A stretch of 64,000 nt of DNA from Pseudomonas urmiensis (GTDB taxonomy: Bacteria; Pseudomonadota; Gammaproteobacteria; Pseudomonadales; Pseudomonadaceae), in contig NZ_JABWRE020000001.1 in NCBI RefSeq assembly GCF_014268815.2, positions 3,043,001 through 3,107,000 on the forward strand. The letters are read 5' to 3'. Under the pieces are notes generated by a model. That model was not told the origin of the DNA. It worked only from the letters and a program-made list of their open reading frames with translations, and ran no database searches. Numbering within the stretch: position 1 is the stretch's first letter; the number at the start of each line of letters is the position of its first letter. Position numbers and translations under genes: made by a program. Below, one piece after another: positions 11,073 through 19,304 of this stretch.

Positions 11073-13001
11073 ATGCGCAGCCGCCTGTTACAGATTGCTT
11101 CTTGCCTGCTGATCACCGCCGCCACTGCCAGTGCGGCGCAGGCCGCCGACCTTACCCAGCAACGTCAGTACTACGACGAAGCCAAACGTGCGCTGGCCAA
11201 AGGTGACAAAGGCCCCTACCTGCGTTACTCGCAGGCCTTGCGTGACTATCCACTGACGCCCTACCTGGCCTATGACGAACTGACCGCCCGCCTGAAAAGC
11301 GCCAGCAACGAAGAAATCGAAGGTTTCCTCGCCAAGCACGGCGATCTGCCTCAAGCCAACTGGATGAAGTTACGTTGGCTGCGCTGGCTGTCCGAGCGCG
11401 GCGAATGGAACACGTTCGCCAAGTATTACGACCCCAAGCTCAACTTCACCGAACTGGACTGCATCAATGGCCAGTATCAGCTCAGCCATGGCAAACGCGC
11501 CGAAGGCTTTGCCAGCGCCGAAAAACTGTGGAACGTCGGCAAGTCGCAACCGGCGGCCTGCGACACTCTGTTCGCGATGTGGGCAGCCGAAGGCCAACTG
11601 ACCGAGGCCAAGCGCTGGGAACGCGCCAAGCTTGCTGCCCAAACGCGTAACTACGCCCTGGCCAACAGCTTGGTAAAGACCCTGACCTCCCTCTCCCCGC
11701 AAGGCAAACTGCTGATCGATGTGGCGCAAAAGCCCGAGCTGCTCAACCAGCCTTCGCGCTTTACCCCGGTCAATGAAGCGATGTCCGACGTGGTCAGCCT
11801 GGGCCTGCGCCGGCTCGCTCGCCAAAACCCTGAACGGGCCATGGCCTTGCTCGATGACTACGCCCAGCGCATGCACTTCTCGCGCGACGAAAAGGTCGCC
11901 ATCGCTCGCGAAATCGGCTTGACCCTGGCGCGCCGCTACGACCCACGCGCACTGGACTTGATGACCCGCTACGATCCTGAGCTGCGCGATAACACCGTCA
12001 GCGAATGGCGCCTGCGCCTACTGCTGCGTCTGGGTCGTTGGGAAGAAGCTTACGAACTGACCAAGCGCCTGCCCCAAGACCTGGCCAGCAGCAGCCGCTG
12101 GCGCTACTGGCAGGCCCGTAGCCTGGAGCTCGCCCAGCCGAACAACCCGCAGATCCCGCTGCTGTACAAGACCGTGGCTCGTGAGCGCGACTTCTATGGC
12201 TTCCTTGCAGCCGATCGGGCGCAGACGCCTTATCAGCTGAACAACAGGCCGCTGGTGCCGAGCCCGCAGCTGGTCAACAAGGTGCGTAATACCCCAGGTA
12301 TCCGTCGCGCGCTGGAATTCCATGCGCGCGGCCAGATCGTTGAGGGGCGCCGTGAGTGGTACCACGTCAGTCGGCACTTCAACCGTGACGAGATGGTCGC
12401 CCAGGCGCGCCTGGCGTACGACTTGCGCTGGTACTTCCCGGCCATTCGCACCATTAGCCAGGCGCAGTACTGGGACGACCTGGACATCCGCTTCCCGATG
12501 GCACACCGCGATACCCTGGTGCGTGAGGCCAAGGTCCGTGGCCTGCACTCCAGCTGGGTGTTTGCCATTACCCGGCAGGAAAGTGCCTTCATGGAAGATG
12601 CTCGATCTCCGGTGGGTGCCAGCGGCCTGATGCAGTTGATGCCGGCCACGGCCAAGGAAACTGCGCGCAAGTTCAGTATTCCACTGGCCTCACCCTCGCA
12701 GGTGCTTAATCCGGACAAGAACATTCAGCTGGGTGCGGCTTATTTGAGCCAGGTGCATGGGCAGTTCAATGGCAACCGGGTGTTGGCCTCGGCGGCCTAC
12801 AACGCTGGGCCTGGGCGGGTGCGGCAGTGGCTCAAGGGGGCCAAGCATTTGAGTTTCGATGTTTGGGTTGAGTCGATTCCATTCGATGAGACGCGCCAAT
12901 ATGTGCAGAACGTGCTGTCTTATTCGGTGATTTATGGGCAGAAGCTGAATTCGCCGCAGCCTTTGGTGGATTGGCATGAGCGGTATTTTGACGATATGTG
13001 A
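11073..13001 (+). CDS. slt: Soluble lytic murein transglycosylase
   Basis: A periplasmic 642-residue enzyme that cleaves peptidoglycan glycan strands to 1,6-anhydromuropeptides. A signal peptide is seen (MRSRLLQIASCLLITAATAS, cleaved near AQAA). A long superhelical alpha-domain follows, then the C-terminal SLT domain with the catalytic glutamate in TRQESAFMED, and GASGLMQLMPATA and ASAAYNAGPGRV. An ATG 24 bases earlier is possible but would break the signal peptide. The last 300 bases use noticeably more G- and T-ending codons than the rest. Confidence 0.95.
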   Translation: MRSRLLQIASCLLITAATASAAQAADLTQQRQYYDEAKRALAKGDKGPYLRYSQALRDYPLTPYLAYDELTARLKSASNEEIEGFLAKHGDLPQANWMKLRWLRWLSERGEWNTFAKYYDPKLNFTELDCINGQYQLSHGKRAEGFASAEKLWNVGKSQPAACDTLFAMWAAEGQLTEAKRWERAKLAAQTRNYALANSLVKTLTSLSPQGKLLIDVAQKPELLNQPSRFTPVNEAMSDVVSLGLRRLARQNPERAMALLDDYAQRMHFSRDEKVAIAREIGLTLARRYDPRALDLMTRYDPELRDNTVSEWRLRLLLRLGRWEEAYELTKRLPQDLASSSRWRYWQARSLELAQPNNPQIPLLYKTVARERDFYGFLAADRAQTPYQLNNRPLVPSPQLVNKVRNTPGIRRALEFHARGQIVEGRREWYHVSRHFNRDEMVAQARLAYDLRWYFPAIRTISQAQYWDDLDIRFPMAHRDTLVREAKVRGLHSSWVFAITRQESAFMEDARSPVGASGLMQLMPATAKETARKFSIPLASPSQVLNPDKNIQLGAAYLSQVHGQFNGNRVLASAAYNAGPGRVRQWLKGAKHLSFDVWVESIPFDETRQYVQNVLSYSVIYGQKLNSPQPLVDWHERYFDDM

Positions 13002-13064
13002 GGGGGGGCTTGGGCTTTTAGAGACTTGAGCTTATCCATTTGAGGGGGCGGCGCTACTGGCCCC

Positions 13065-13292
13065 TTCCGCCCTTACGGCGGCCTACTTTGGTCTTGGCCA
13101 AAGTAGGCAAAGCCGCTCGCTCCTGCATACGGCCCTACGCTGCGCTTCGGGTCCCTTCGCGCCGGCGCCTTCCGGGCCCGCGCGGCCTACGATTTGCTGC
13201 GCAAATCTACATCTCGCGCCTTCGGCTACGCCGAAGGGTGCTAGCGCACCTGGCCCTCCAGACGCCTCTGCTCAGCCTCCTGAAGTCGCGAA
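13065..13292. repeat. Left arm of a large inverted repeat
   Basis: 228 bases that are matched in inverse by 13519-13751. The block 13167-13242 (76 bases) is identical to the complement of 13569-13644. Inside it lie two smaller dyads, GATTTGC/GCAAATC and CCTTCGGC/GCCGAAGG. The outer end (13065-13081) also matches exactly. A further dyad, GCCTACTTTGG/CCAAAGTAGGC, is present only in this arm. Confidence 0.9.
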
Positions 13293-13351
13293 TCTGCGGC
13301 GTCTGAACCTGCGTGCACGAACATCAAGAGCAGGCGAATCGCTGCGCTCTC

Positions 13352-13393
13352 GCCAAAGCCAAAGCCAAAGCCAAAGCCAAAGCCAAAGCCAAA
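13352..13393. repeat. Tandem hexamer array, seven copies of GCCAAA
   Basis: Seven perfect head-to-tail copies of GCCAAA, followed at once by a T-rich stretch. The array lies in the centre between the two arms of the large inverted repeat. A unit of 6 bases keeps any reading frame open, which explains the low-complexity frames across it. Confidence 0.97.
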
Positions 13394-13422
13394 TTTTGAT
13401 TTTTCTGTTTTGTGTTGTTTGT

Positions 13423-13460
13423 TCTGGCCTCTTCGCGGGCAAGCCCGCGAAGAGGCCAGA
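13423..13460. repeat. Perfect REP palindrome
   Basis: 18-base arms (TCTGGCCTCTTCGCGGGC and its complement) separated by AA. The core CTTCGCGGGCAAGCCCGCGAAG is the Pseudomonas REP type. It is the most symmetrical REP in the window and sits almost exactly in the centre of the large inverted repeat. Confidence 0.9.
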
Positions 13461-13518
13461 GCATCCACCACACCTGTCACTATCGGCAGATAACGCCAGG
13501 CCAGGCGCCGCCACTAAC

Positions 13519-13751
13519 TTCGCGACTTCAGGAGGCCGAGCGTAGGTGTCTGGAGGGCCAGGTGCGTCAGCACCCTTCGGCGTAGCCGAAGGCGCGAGAT
13601 GTAGATTTGCGCAGCAAATCGTAGGCCGCGCGGGCCCGGAAGGCACCGAAGCGAGGGGACCCGAAGCGCAGCGTAGGGCCGGATGGTGGAGCGCAGACCT
13701 TTTGGTTACTTTTGGGGCGACTGCCAAAAGTGACCCGCCGTAAGGGCGGAA
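13519..13751. repeat. Right arm of a large inverted repeat
   Basis: 233 bases matching the left arm (13065-13292) in inverse. The match is exact over 13569-13644, at the inner end (13519-13536) and at the outer end (13735-13751). In between it diverges by substitutions and small indels. The stretch around 13700-13730 has its own small dyad of TTTTGG/CCAAAA type. Confidence 0.9.
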
Positions 13752-13848
13752 AGGTGCCTAAATGCCACCATCGCGAATGGATAATCACACAAAACACAGG
13801 AAATCAGGAAATCAGCATGGATATCTCATAACGCGAGAACCCCCGAAC

Positions 13849-14652
13849 CTACTCAAGCACCTCAACCCCCATCCCAACCGCAATCTCCCCCGCCCCATCC
13901 GCAGCCAGATTCTGCCCAAACAGCACATCCCCCTCCCGCTCCCGAAACGTCTTCAGCGTCGCCAAAGGCTCCCGATCGGCACTACGCTCCCCCGTCCCAG
14001 GATCAAGCGTAGTCAGAATGCACCGCACACTAGGCTTGAGCACCCGAAAGGTCAGATCACCAATACGAATCCGCTTCCAGCCATCCTCGGCAAAAGGCTC
14101 AGCCCCCTGCACCACCAGGTTCGGCCGAAACCGCAGCATTTCCATGTCCCGGCCAATCCGCCGATTCAGCTCATCGAGCGAGCCCTGCCCAATCAGCAAC
14201 AACGGAAAGCCATCCGGAAACGCCGCCCGATCACTGTTCAGTCCATACCCGCTCGGCAGGTAGCGTGCACGCTGCTGCGGGCAGTACACCAGGCGTACCG
14301 GCTTGCCGAGCAACTCACTGAGCCAAGCCGCTGCCGCATCGCCGGCATCCGGCACGCGCAAGGTGTCACGCCAGATAGTCACCCCGCGCAGGTCGTCATC
14401 CACGCCCGGCACAGCCACTTCCAGCGGCATCTGCCCAGGCGTTTGAAGCAGCAACTGCCCCGTCGGGCCAAGGCTGGCTTCAAGCTGCGTCAGCCGCGGC
14501 CAGGCCCGCTGGGTAAGAAAGCGGCCATTGGACTCTTCCACCACCAGCCAACGCCGATCACCCTGCAACCCCAGCAGATCTACTGCGCTGGTCACCAGGC
14601 TTTGCGCCTGACACGACTTCACCGGATACCGATACAACGCACTCAGAAACAT
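13849..14652 (-). CDS. MOSC domain protein (YcbX-like)
   Basis: A protein of 267 residues with the MOSC N-terminal beta-barrel (start MFLSALYRYPVKSCQAQSL) and a C-terminal MOSC domain. The conserved cysteine region reads FRVLKPSVRCILTTLDP. MOSC proteins carry a molybdenum cofactor and work in sulfur or N-hydroxylated compound reduction; E. coli YcbX detoxifies N-hydroxylated bases. The substrate here is unknown. Another ATG 15 bases upstream is also possible; neither has a strong ribosome site. The 3' third of the gene shows the same G/T-rich coding-strand bias as the end of slt. Confidence 0.85.
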   Translation of the reverse strand: MFLSALYRYPVKSCQAQSLVTSAVDLLGLQGDRRWLVVEESNGRFLTQRAWPRLTQLEASLGPTGQLLLQTPGQMPLEVAVPGVDDDLRGVTIWRDTLRVPDAGDAAAAWLSELLGKPVRLVYCPQQRARYLPSGYGLNSDRAAFPDGFPLLLIGQGSLDELNRRIGRDMEMLRFRPNLVVQGAEPFAEDGWKRIRIGDLTFRVLKPSVRCILTTLDPGTGERSADREPLATLKTFREREGDVLFGQNLAADGAGEIAVGMGVEVLE

Positions 14653-14716
14653 CCCTGCCCGCCTCATGCCAGTCGAAAACGCCTAGCTTATACCCGGCGG
14701 GCGGCGCGCGCAGTGC

Positions 14717-15652
14717 TCAAGCGGGGGCGTGATCAAGCAACAAGCGCTGGCGCACCACATCCACCAGACGATCCGGCTGGAACTTGGAGAGGAAGTTGTC
14801 GCACCCTACCTTCTTCACCATCGATTCGTTGAAGCTACCCGACAACGAGGTGTGCAGCACCACGTAAAGCCCGCGCAGGCGCGCATCGGAGCGAATTTCG
14901 GTGGTCAGCCGATAGCCATCCATCTCTGGCATTTCCGCGTCGGTAAAGATCATCAACAGCTTTTCGCAGACATCCTCGCCCGCATCGGCCCAGCCTTTGA
15001 GCATGCGTAAAGCCTTGAGGCCATCGCTGGCCACGTGCAGCTTGACCCCCAGCTGCGACAGCGTGTCACGCAACTGCGCGAGAGCCACGGTGGAGTCATC
15101 GACCAACAGCACCTCGCGCCCGCGGGCGCGCGCCAGGATCGGGTCGGCGAGCTTGTCATTGGAGACCTTGGCGCTGTACGGAACGATCTCGGCGAGCACT
15201 TTCTCGACGTCAATGATCTCCACCAGCTTCTCCTCGACCTTGGTGATAGCGGTCAGGTAGTGCTGACGCCCAGCGCTGGTCGGCGGTGGCATGATCGCCT
15301 CCCAGTTCATGTTGACGATGCGATCGACACCGCCCACCAGGAAGGCTTGCACCGAACGGTTGTACTCGGTGACGATAATGGTGCTATCAGGCCCCGGCTG
15401 CAGAGGACGCATGCCGATGGCCTGGGACAGGTCGATCACCGGCAAGGTCTGCCCGCGCAGGTTGACCACCCCACAGACGAAGGCATGACGCTGCGGCATC
15501 AGGGTCAGCTTGGGCAGCTGCAGGACTTCCTGGACCTTGAATACGTTAATCGCGAACAACTGGCGACCGGCCAGGCGGAACATCAGGATTTCCAGGCGGT
15601 TCTCACCTACCAGTTGGGTGCGTTGGTCTACCGTATCGAGAATGCCGGCCAT
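14717..15652 (-). CDS. cheV: Chemotaxis coupling protein CheV
   Basis: A 311-residue fusion of an N-terminal CheW-like domain (about residues 15-160) and a C-terminal receiver domain (about 178-305). The receiver has the acidic pair in LLVDDS, the phospho-acceptor aspartate in IFTDAEMPEMDG and the lysine in FLSKF. CheV couples chemoreceptors to CheA and is tuned by phosphorylation. A FliA-type promoter lies 49-75 bases upstream. It stands alone, away from a che operon, as usual for CheV paralogues in Pseudomonas. Confidence 0.96.
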   Translation of the reverse strand: MAGILDTVDQRTQLVGENRLEILMFRLAGRQLFAINVFKVQEVLQLPKLTLMPQRHAFVCGVVNLRGQTLPVIDLSQAIGMRPLQPGPDSTIIVTEYNRSVQAFLVGGVDRIVNMNWEAIMPPPTSAGRQHYLTAITKVEEKLVEIIDVEKVLAEIVPYSAKVSNDKLADPILARARGREVLLVDDSTVALAQLRDTLSQLGVKLHVASDGLKALRMLKGWADAGEDVCEKLLMIFTDAEMPEMDGYRLTTEIRSDARLRGLYVVLHTSLSGSFNESMVKKVGCDNFLSKFQPDRLVDVVRQRLLLDHAPA

Positions 15653-16002
15653 TGGAAAAACCCCCAGGCTTGAGTCGGGAAAAGTGAAATCATCTGTCCT
15701 GTATCGGCGACTTTGAGCGCAGCTTGACCCCTCACGGAAAAAGCCGCCGGGACGATTGATATCACTTTACCATCATGCTTTACTGCTGCCACATCTCCTG
15801 CCCGAACACACCTGGGACTTGTGTCCCAACCCGACCACCTATCAGGGTTTCCCCTAGGTAGCAATCGGGTGCAACCTGATGTTCGCGATATCCATTAGCC
15901 ATTAATGTGACGCCATTCTCATTGCATGAACGGAGTCAGGCTTTTGCACGCGATCGACTTGGTGTGGCCCAGCCCTGCTTCAGCCTCGCACGCTGGAGCC
16001 TC
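15653..16002. other. Intergenic region between divergent cheV and the His-rich gene
   Basis: About 350 bases. The part near cheV holds its FliA-type promoter (15701-15727). The part near the rightward gene can be read as an N-terminal extension of that gene but has no ribosome site or conserved look. Nothing else stands out. Confidence 0.55.
15701..15727 (-). promoter_or_regulatory. FliA (sigma-28) promoter of cheV
   Basis: Read on the minus strand: TCAA, 15 bases, GCCGATAC. The flagellar sigma consensus is TAAA-N15-GCCGATAA. Exactly the same -35 tetramer, spacing and -10 octamer occur before aer at 43316-43342. The start point would fall about 40 bases before the cheV ATG. Confidence 0.8.
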
Positions 16003-16497
16003 ATGATGGATAGCACCCCGCTGAACAGCAGCGCGCTGCAGGAGTTTCTGCTGGATGCGCAGATCTTGCTGACCAAGGCCCAAGAGTGCCTGCAACACCT
16101 TGAGCTGATCGACAACGACCCTGATGCCTGCCATTGCCTGGATGACACCCTGGGCATGCTGGCGCAGCGGGCGAATGACCTGGGCCTGCAGGAAGTGGCT
16201 CACTATGCCAACGAACTGGGACAGCTGCTCGCACCCGCGTGCCAGCACCCACAGCTCGAAGCGCAAGCCCTGCCAGCAGTGGGCGCCTGCCTGACCCTGC
16301 TTGCCTGGCAACTGGAGCTGGTCGATGCACGCACTGGGCGGTTGAACCTGGACACCTGCGAACAGACCCAGCTACTCGGTGAACTGGCCAATGCTCTAGG
16401 CCAGCCGTTTACGCAAACGTGTGCGCCTTGCCAGGCAAACGATCACCTCTGCAACCACCCGCACCCGGCGCTCCATCACCATCACCAGGGTAAATAA
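16003..16497 (+). CDS. Hypothetical protein, Hpt-like helical region and His-rich tail
   Basis: 164 residues, start MMDSTPLNSSALQEFLLDAQ with GGAG 8 bases upstream. A longer start 96 bases earlier has no ribosome site. The central part (about residues 25-85) is helical with a pattern like histidine phosphotransfer domains: GMLAQRANDLGLQEVAHYAN resembles HTLKGxAxxLGxxxLxxxAxx, but the phospho-accepting His position is Gly. The C-terminus is rich in Cys and His (CAPCQANDHLCNHPHPALHH), suggesting metal binding. It is divergent from cheV. I do not recognise a named family; the Hpt resemblance is my inference. Confidence 0.7.
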   Translation: MMDSTPLNSSALQEFLLDAQILLTKAQECLQHLELIDNDPDACHCLDDTLGMLAQRANDLGLQEVAHYANELGQLLAPACQHPQLEAQALPAVGACLTLLAWQLELVDARTGRLNLDTCEQTQLLGELANALGQPFTQTCAPCQANDHLCNHPHPALHHHHQGK

Positions 16498-16887
16498 AGC
16501 CAGCGCCAGGCCGGCAACTAGATTGCAAGTAACTACCTTTACAGGCTCAAACTTAAAAATATAGGGAAAGTTCAGACCGCAGTAATGCACGGCGCAACAC
16601 CTTAGTTGAATGTTGAACACAGACAATCCACCGGATAATGGCATTTTGCTAGTTTAGGATGCGACGCCACACCTCCCCAGTGCCCCGTAAATCCTGAGGT
16701 TTCAGACTGTTAGCCAGCCGCGACCAAATGAACTTGAAGTGATACCATGCGCGCAAACGAATGCAGGCATCGCAGATAGCCATCAATTGAATACGCACTC
16801 GGCGATTGATTGAACGCAGGATGCCCAAGCCTCTGGTCAGACACGTGCACGGCCTCCAACAGCAATAATTCAGTGGCTTTCCTATCT
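16498..16887. other. Intergenic region before the NarL-type kinase gene
   Basis: About 390 bases with lower G+C than the surroundings. It may hold the promoter of the kinase/regulator operon. I find no convincing gene, hairpin terminator or operator. Confidence 0.5.
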
Positions 16888-17784
16888 ATGCTCCTACGCT
16901 TGAAGATCCCACAGCGTCGCTGCTCCCGCATCGCCGTGTTGCGCTGGACGACCACTGTGCTGTGCGTGGCATCGCTGGCGGCCAACCTGGTGTTGTATTG
17001 CCAAGCCTTACCCATGTCCCTGGGCTTGCTTCTGCTGCAGGCAATCGCCATGGCCGGGGTCGGCTGGCAACTGCGTCATTGGGCTCGCTCGATCAGCCTG
17101 CGCCCGGCCGAGCTTGCCGATCGAATGCTCAAGGTCCAGGAAAGCGAACGCCAGCGCTTGAGCCGTGAACTGCACGATGACATTGGCCAGCTGTTGACGG
17201 CCGCCAAGCTGCAGCTCGACTGGCTGCAACGGCGCATCCCCGGTGAGCTGCAAGCGCAATGCGCCACCCTGCGCGCGACCCTCGACGACACCTTGACCAA
17301 CGTGCGCGATGTTTCTGCCTTGCTCAACCCGCGCCAACTGGCCAGCCTGGGCCTTGAAGCGAGCCTGCGCGCGCACCTGGTGCGCACCCTGGCCAACAGC
17401 GGGGTTAATTGGAGCCTGGAGTGCCAGCAGCGCCTGGGCGGCATTTGCGAAGCGGCAACCATGGCGGCCTTCCGGATTACCCAAGAGGCGGTGACCAACA
17501 TGCTGCGCCATGCTCAAGCGCGCAATCTGAAGATCCATCTGCGGCGCACTCCAGAAGGCTTGGCCCTGACCATCCAGGATGACGGCCGTGGCTTCATACC
17601 GGCCCACAACCCGGCCGAGGCCGGGCAGCGTGGGATGGCTGGCATGCACGAGCGGGCGACCGCGCTGCAAGGTAGCCTGACCGTCATCAGCCAGCCCGAT
17701 CAGGGCACCCGAATCGAGGCCCTGTTCCCATGGCCACCGCGCACCCATGAACGCGCCAGGACCCCCGCCACCCATGACCTGTAG
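16888..17784 (+). CDS. Sensor histidine kinase, NarL/HisKA_3 type
   Basis: 298 residues. Two hydrophobic stretches at the N-terminus (about 20-38 and 41-62) anchor it in the membrane with almost no periplasmic part. The HisKA_3 box RLSRELHDDIGQ holds the phospho-acceptor His96. The ATPase domain shows TQEAVTNMLRHA, DDGRGF and GQRGMAGMHERA. It phosphorylates the response regulator encoded next, whose start overlaps its stop. The first ATG (16888) is taken, although an upstream TTG keeps the frame open. The signal is unknown; with so small a sensor part it probably senses in the membrane. Confidence 0.9.
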   Translation: MLLRLKIPQRRCSRIAVLRWTTTVLCVASLAANLVLYCQALPMSLGLLLLQAIAMAGVGWQLRHWARSISLRPAELADRMLKVQESERQRLSRELHDDIGQLLTAAKLQLDWLQRRIPGELQAQCATLRATLDDTLTNVRDVSALLNPRQLASLGLEASLRAHLVRTLANSGVNWSLECQQRLGGICEAATMAAFRITQEAVTNMLRHAQARNLKIHLRRTPEGLALTIQDDGRGFIPAHNPAEAGQRGMAGMHERATALQGSLTVISQPDQGTRIEALFPWPPRTHERARTPATHDL

Positions 17785-18433
17785 ATTATTGCTGGTGGAT
17801 GACCACTCGCTCATCCGCGCGGGCGTTCGCGCCTTGGTTTCCGACATCCCGGGCTATCTGGTGGTCGGCGAAGCCGATGATGGCGATCAATTGCTCGACC
17901 TGGTTAAGCGCTTGAATCCAGACATCGTGCTGCTGGACATTTCCATGCGCTCGACCAGTGGCCTGGATGCACTGACCTACCTGCGCGCCAACGGCCACAC
18001 CTGCAAAGTGCTGATTCTGTCAATGCACACCGATCCAGAGCTGATCATGCGCGCGCTGGAAAGCGGCGCTCATGGCTACCTGCTCAAGGACACCACTGCT
18101 ACTGAACTGGAGCAGGCGCTCACTGCATTGCGCGCCGATGAGCGCTATCTGAGCCCGGCGATTGCGCACACGGTAATCAATCAGGCCCTGCTACACGCGC
18201 AAAATGGCAAGCCGCTTGGCGCCGACCGCCACAACCTTACCGCACGCCAATTGGAGATCCTGCGGCTGATCGTGCGTGGCAAGTCGACCCGGGAAATCGC
18301 CAACGGCCTGGGCCTTTCGATCAAAACCGTGGAAACCCACCGCTCGCAGATCATGAAGCGCCTGCAGATCTACGATGTCGCCGGCCTGGTACTGTTTGCC
18401 GTGCGCGAGAAGATCATCAGTCTGGACGACTAA
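17774..18433 (+). CDS. Response regulator, NarL/LuxR family
   Basis: 219 residues with an N-terminal receiver and a C-terminal LuxR helix-turn-helix. The receiver has LLVDDHS, the acceptor Asp55 in IVLLDISM and a lysine in YLLKDT. The DNA-binding part reads LTARQLEILRLIVRGKS and STREIANGLGLSIKTVETH. The start overlaps the end of the kinase gene, so translation is coupled; an ATG 27 bases earlier is possible. Its last 17 bases overlap the convergent lipid kinase gene. Targets are unknown. Confidence 0.92.
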   Translation: MTCRLLLVDDHSLIRAGVRALVSDIPGYLVVGEADDGDQLLDLVKRLNPDIVLLDISMRSTSGLDALTYLRANGHTCKVLILSMHTDPELIMRALESGAHGYLLKDTTATELEQALTALRADERYLSPAIAHTVINQALLHAQNGKPLGADRHNLTARQLEILRLIVRGKSTREIANGLGLSIKTVETHRSQIMKRLQIYDVAGLVLFAVREKIISLDD

Positions 18434-19304
18434 GCACCGGCGAGCCTGCTGGCAAATGCACCCGCAAGGCCGAGGGCAGCACCTCGAAACGCAAGCTGTC
18501 CGCCTGCAGCGGCTCGCCATCGAGATTGATGTCCAGGCCCTGCGAGCTTTTGATCTCCACCCAAGGCAAGCGCGCACGAACGAATAGCCCCTCTCCGGCC
18601 AACAGGTCTCGCAAGGCGCCGACCATTTCCTGCGGGGCGGGCAGGATGCCAATATCGAGCAGGCCGTCATCGGCCAGTGCGTCCGGGCACAGCACATGCC
18701 CGCCGCCGGCCTGACGACCGTTGCCAATCCCTAATGCCAATAAATCCCCCTGCCATTGGAAATCCGGCCCTTGCAGTTCGACCGAGGCCGCTTGCAGCTC
18801 GCTGAAACGCGACAGTCCGGTGAACAGGTAGGCGGCAGCGCCCAAGACCTTTTTCAGATCCTCAGAGGTATTGGCCGTGACTTGGCTACCAAAGCCTGCG
18901 GTGGCCATGTTCAGGAACAGTTGATCGCCAACCCTGCCCAGGTCGATCGAATGCGCTGGCTGTTCGAGCAAAACCAACGCCTCGGCGGGCTCCAGAGGTA
19001 TGCCGGCAGCCTTGGCGAAATCGTTGGCGGTACCCAGCGGTAACAGCACCAGGCTGGCGTGGCTACTGGCCTGCGCCATGGCCTCGGCGACGTCCCGCAG
19101 CGTACCGTCGCCGCCACCGGCGACGATATGGCTGTAACCGGCCTGCAGCGCTTCGCTGACCAGACGCTGTGCATCGCCGCCTTCCCAAGTCAAGCGCACA
19201 TCCAGGGTCCAGCCCCGTTCACGCATGGCGCCGACCGCCTCGCGCACTTGCTCATTCAAGGCCTGCTTGCCGTGCAGGACCAACATTGCCTTGCGCTCGC
19301 CCAT
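18417..19304 (-). CDS. yegS: Lipid kinase, YegS/diacylglycerol kinase family
   Basis: A 295-residue soluble kinase of the DAGK catalytic family. The nucleotide-binding signature is HIVAGGGDGTLRDVAEAM, followed by LLPLGTANDFAKAAGIP. A later acidic metal site region is present in CPDALADDGLLDIGI. YegS-type enzymes phosphorylate lipids such as phosphatidylglycerol; the native substrate is uncertain. The ATG at 19304 is chosen over a TTG 24 bases upstream. It is convergent with, and overlaps by 17 bases, the response regulator gene. Confidence 0.93.
   Translation of the reverse strand: MGERKAMLVLHGKQALNEQVREAVGAMRERGWTLDVRLTWEGGDAQRLVSEALQAGYSHIVAGGGDGTLRDVAEAMAQASSHASLVLLPLGTANDFAKAAGIPLEPAEALVLLEQPAHSIDLGRVGDQLFLNMATAGFGSQVTANTSEDLKKVLGAAAYLFTGLSRFSELQAASVELQGPDFQWQGDLLALGIGNGRQAGGGHVLCPDALADDGLLDIGILPAPQEMVGALRDLLAGEGLFVRARLPWVEIKSSQGLDINLDGEPLQADSLRFEVLPSALRVHLPAGSPVLSRPD

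Larger units (their letters stand above)
13002..13848. other. Non-coding repeat locus between convergent slt and the MOSC gene
   Basis: About 850 bases without a credible gene. It is filled by a pair of inverted arms (13065-13292 and 13519-13751) and a 226-base centre holding a hexamer array and a REP palindrome. Open frames across it encode low-complexity peptides and lack ribosome binding sites, so I do not call genes here. Confidence 0.75.

Noticed and set aside
13352..13393. Short regular repeats as a CRISPR array
   Set aside because: The unit is 6 bases with no spacers and no cas genes nearby.
13241..13727. Open frames across the hexamer array giving (GF)n or (WL)n repeats
   Set aside because: A 6-base tandem repeat keeps frames open by itself. 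The peptides are low-complexity and there is no start signal.
16396..16644. Minus-strand frame with an apparent membrane helix
   Set aside because: The hydrophobic stretch is the complement of the CAC-rich histidine tail of the plus-strand gene (CAC read backward gives GTG, Val). No ribosome site is seen.
16710..17051. Minus-strand frame overlapping the NarL-type kinase start
   Set aside because: It overlaps a well-supported kinase gene, lacks a ribosome site and has no domain.
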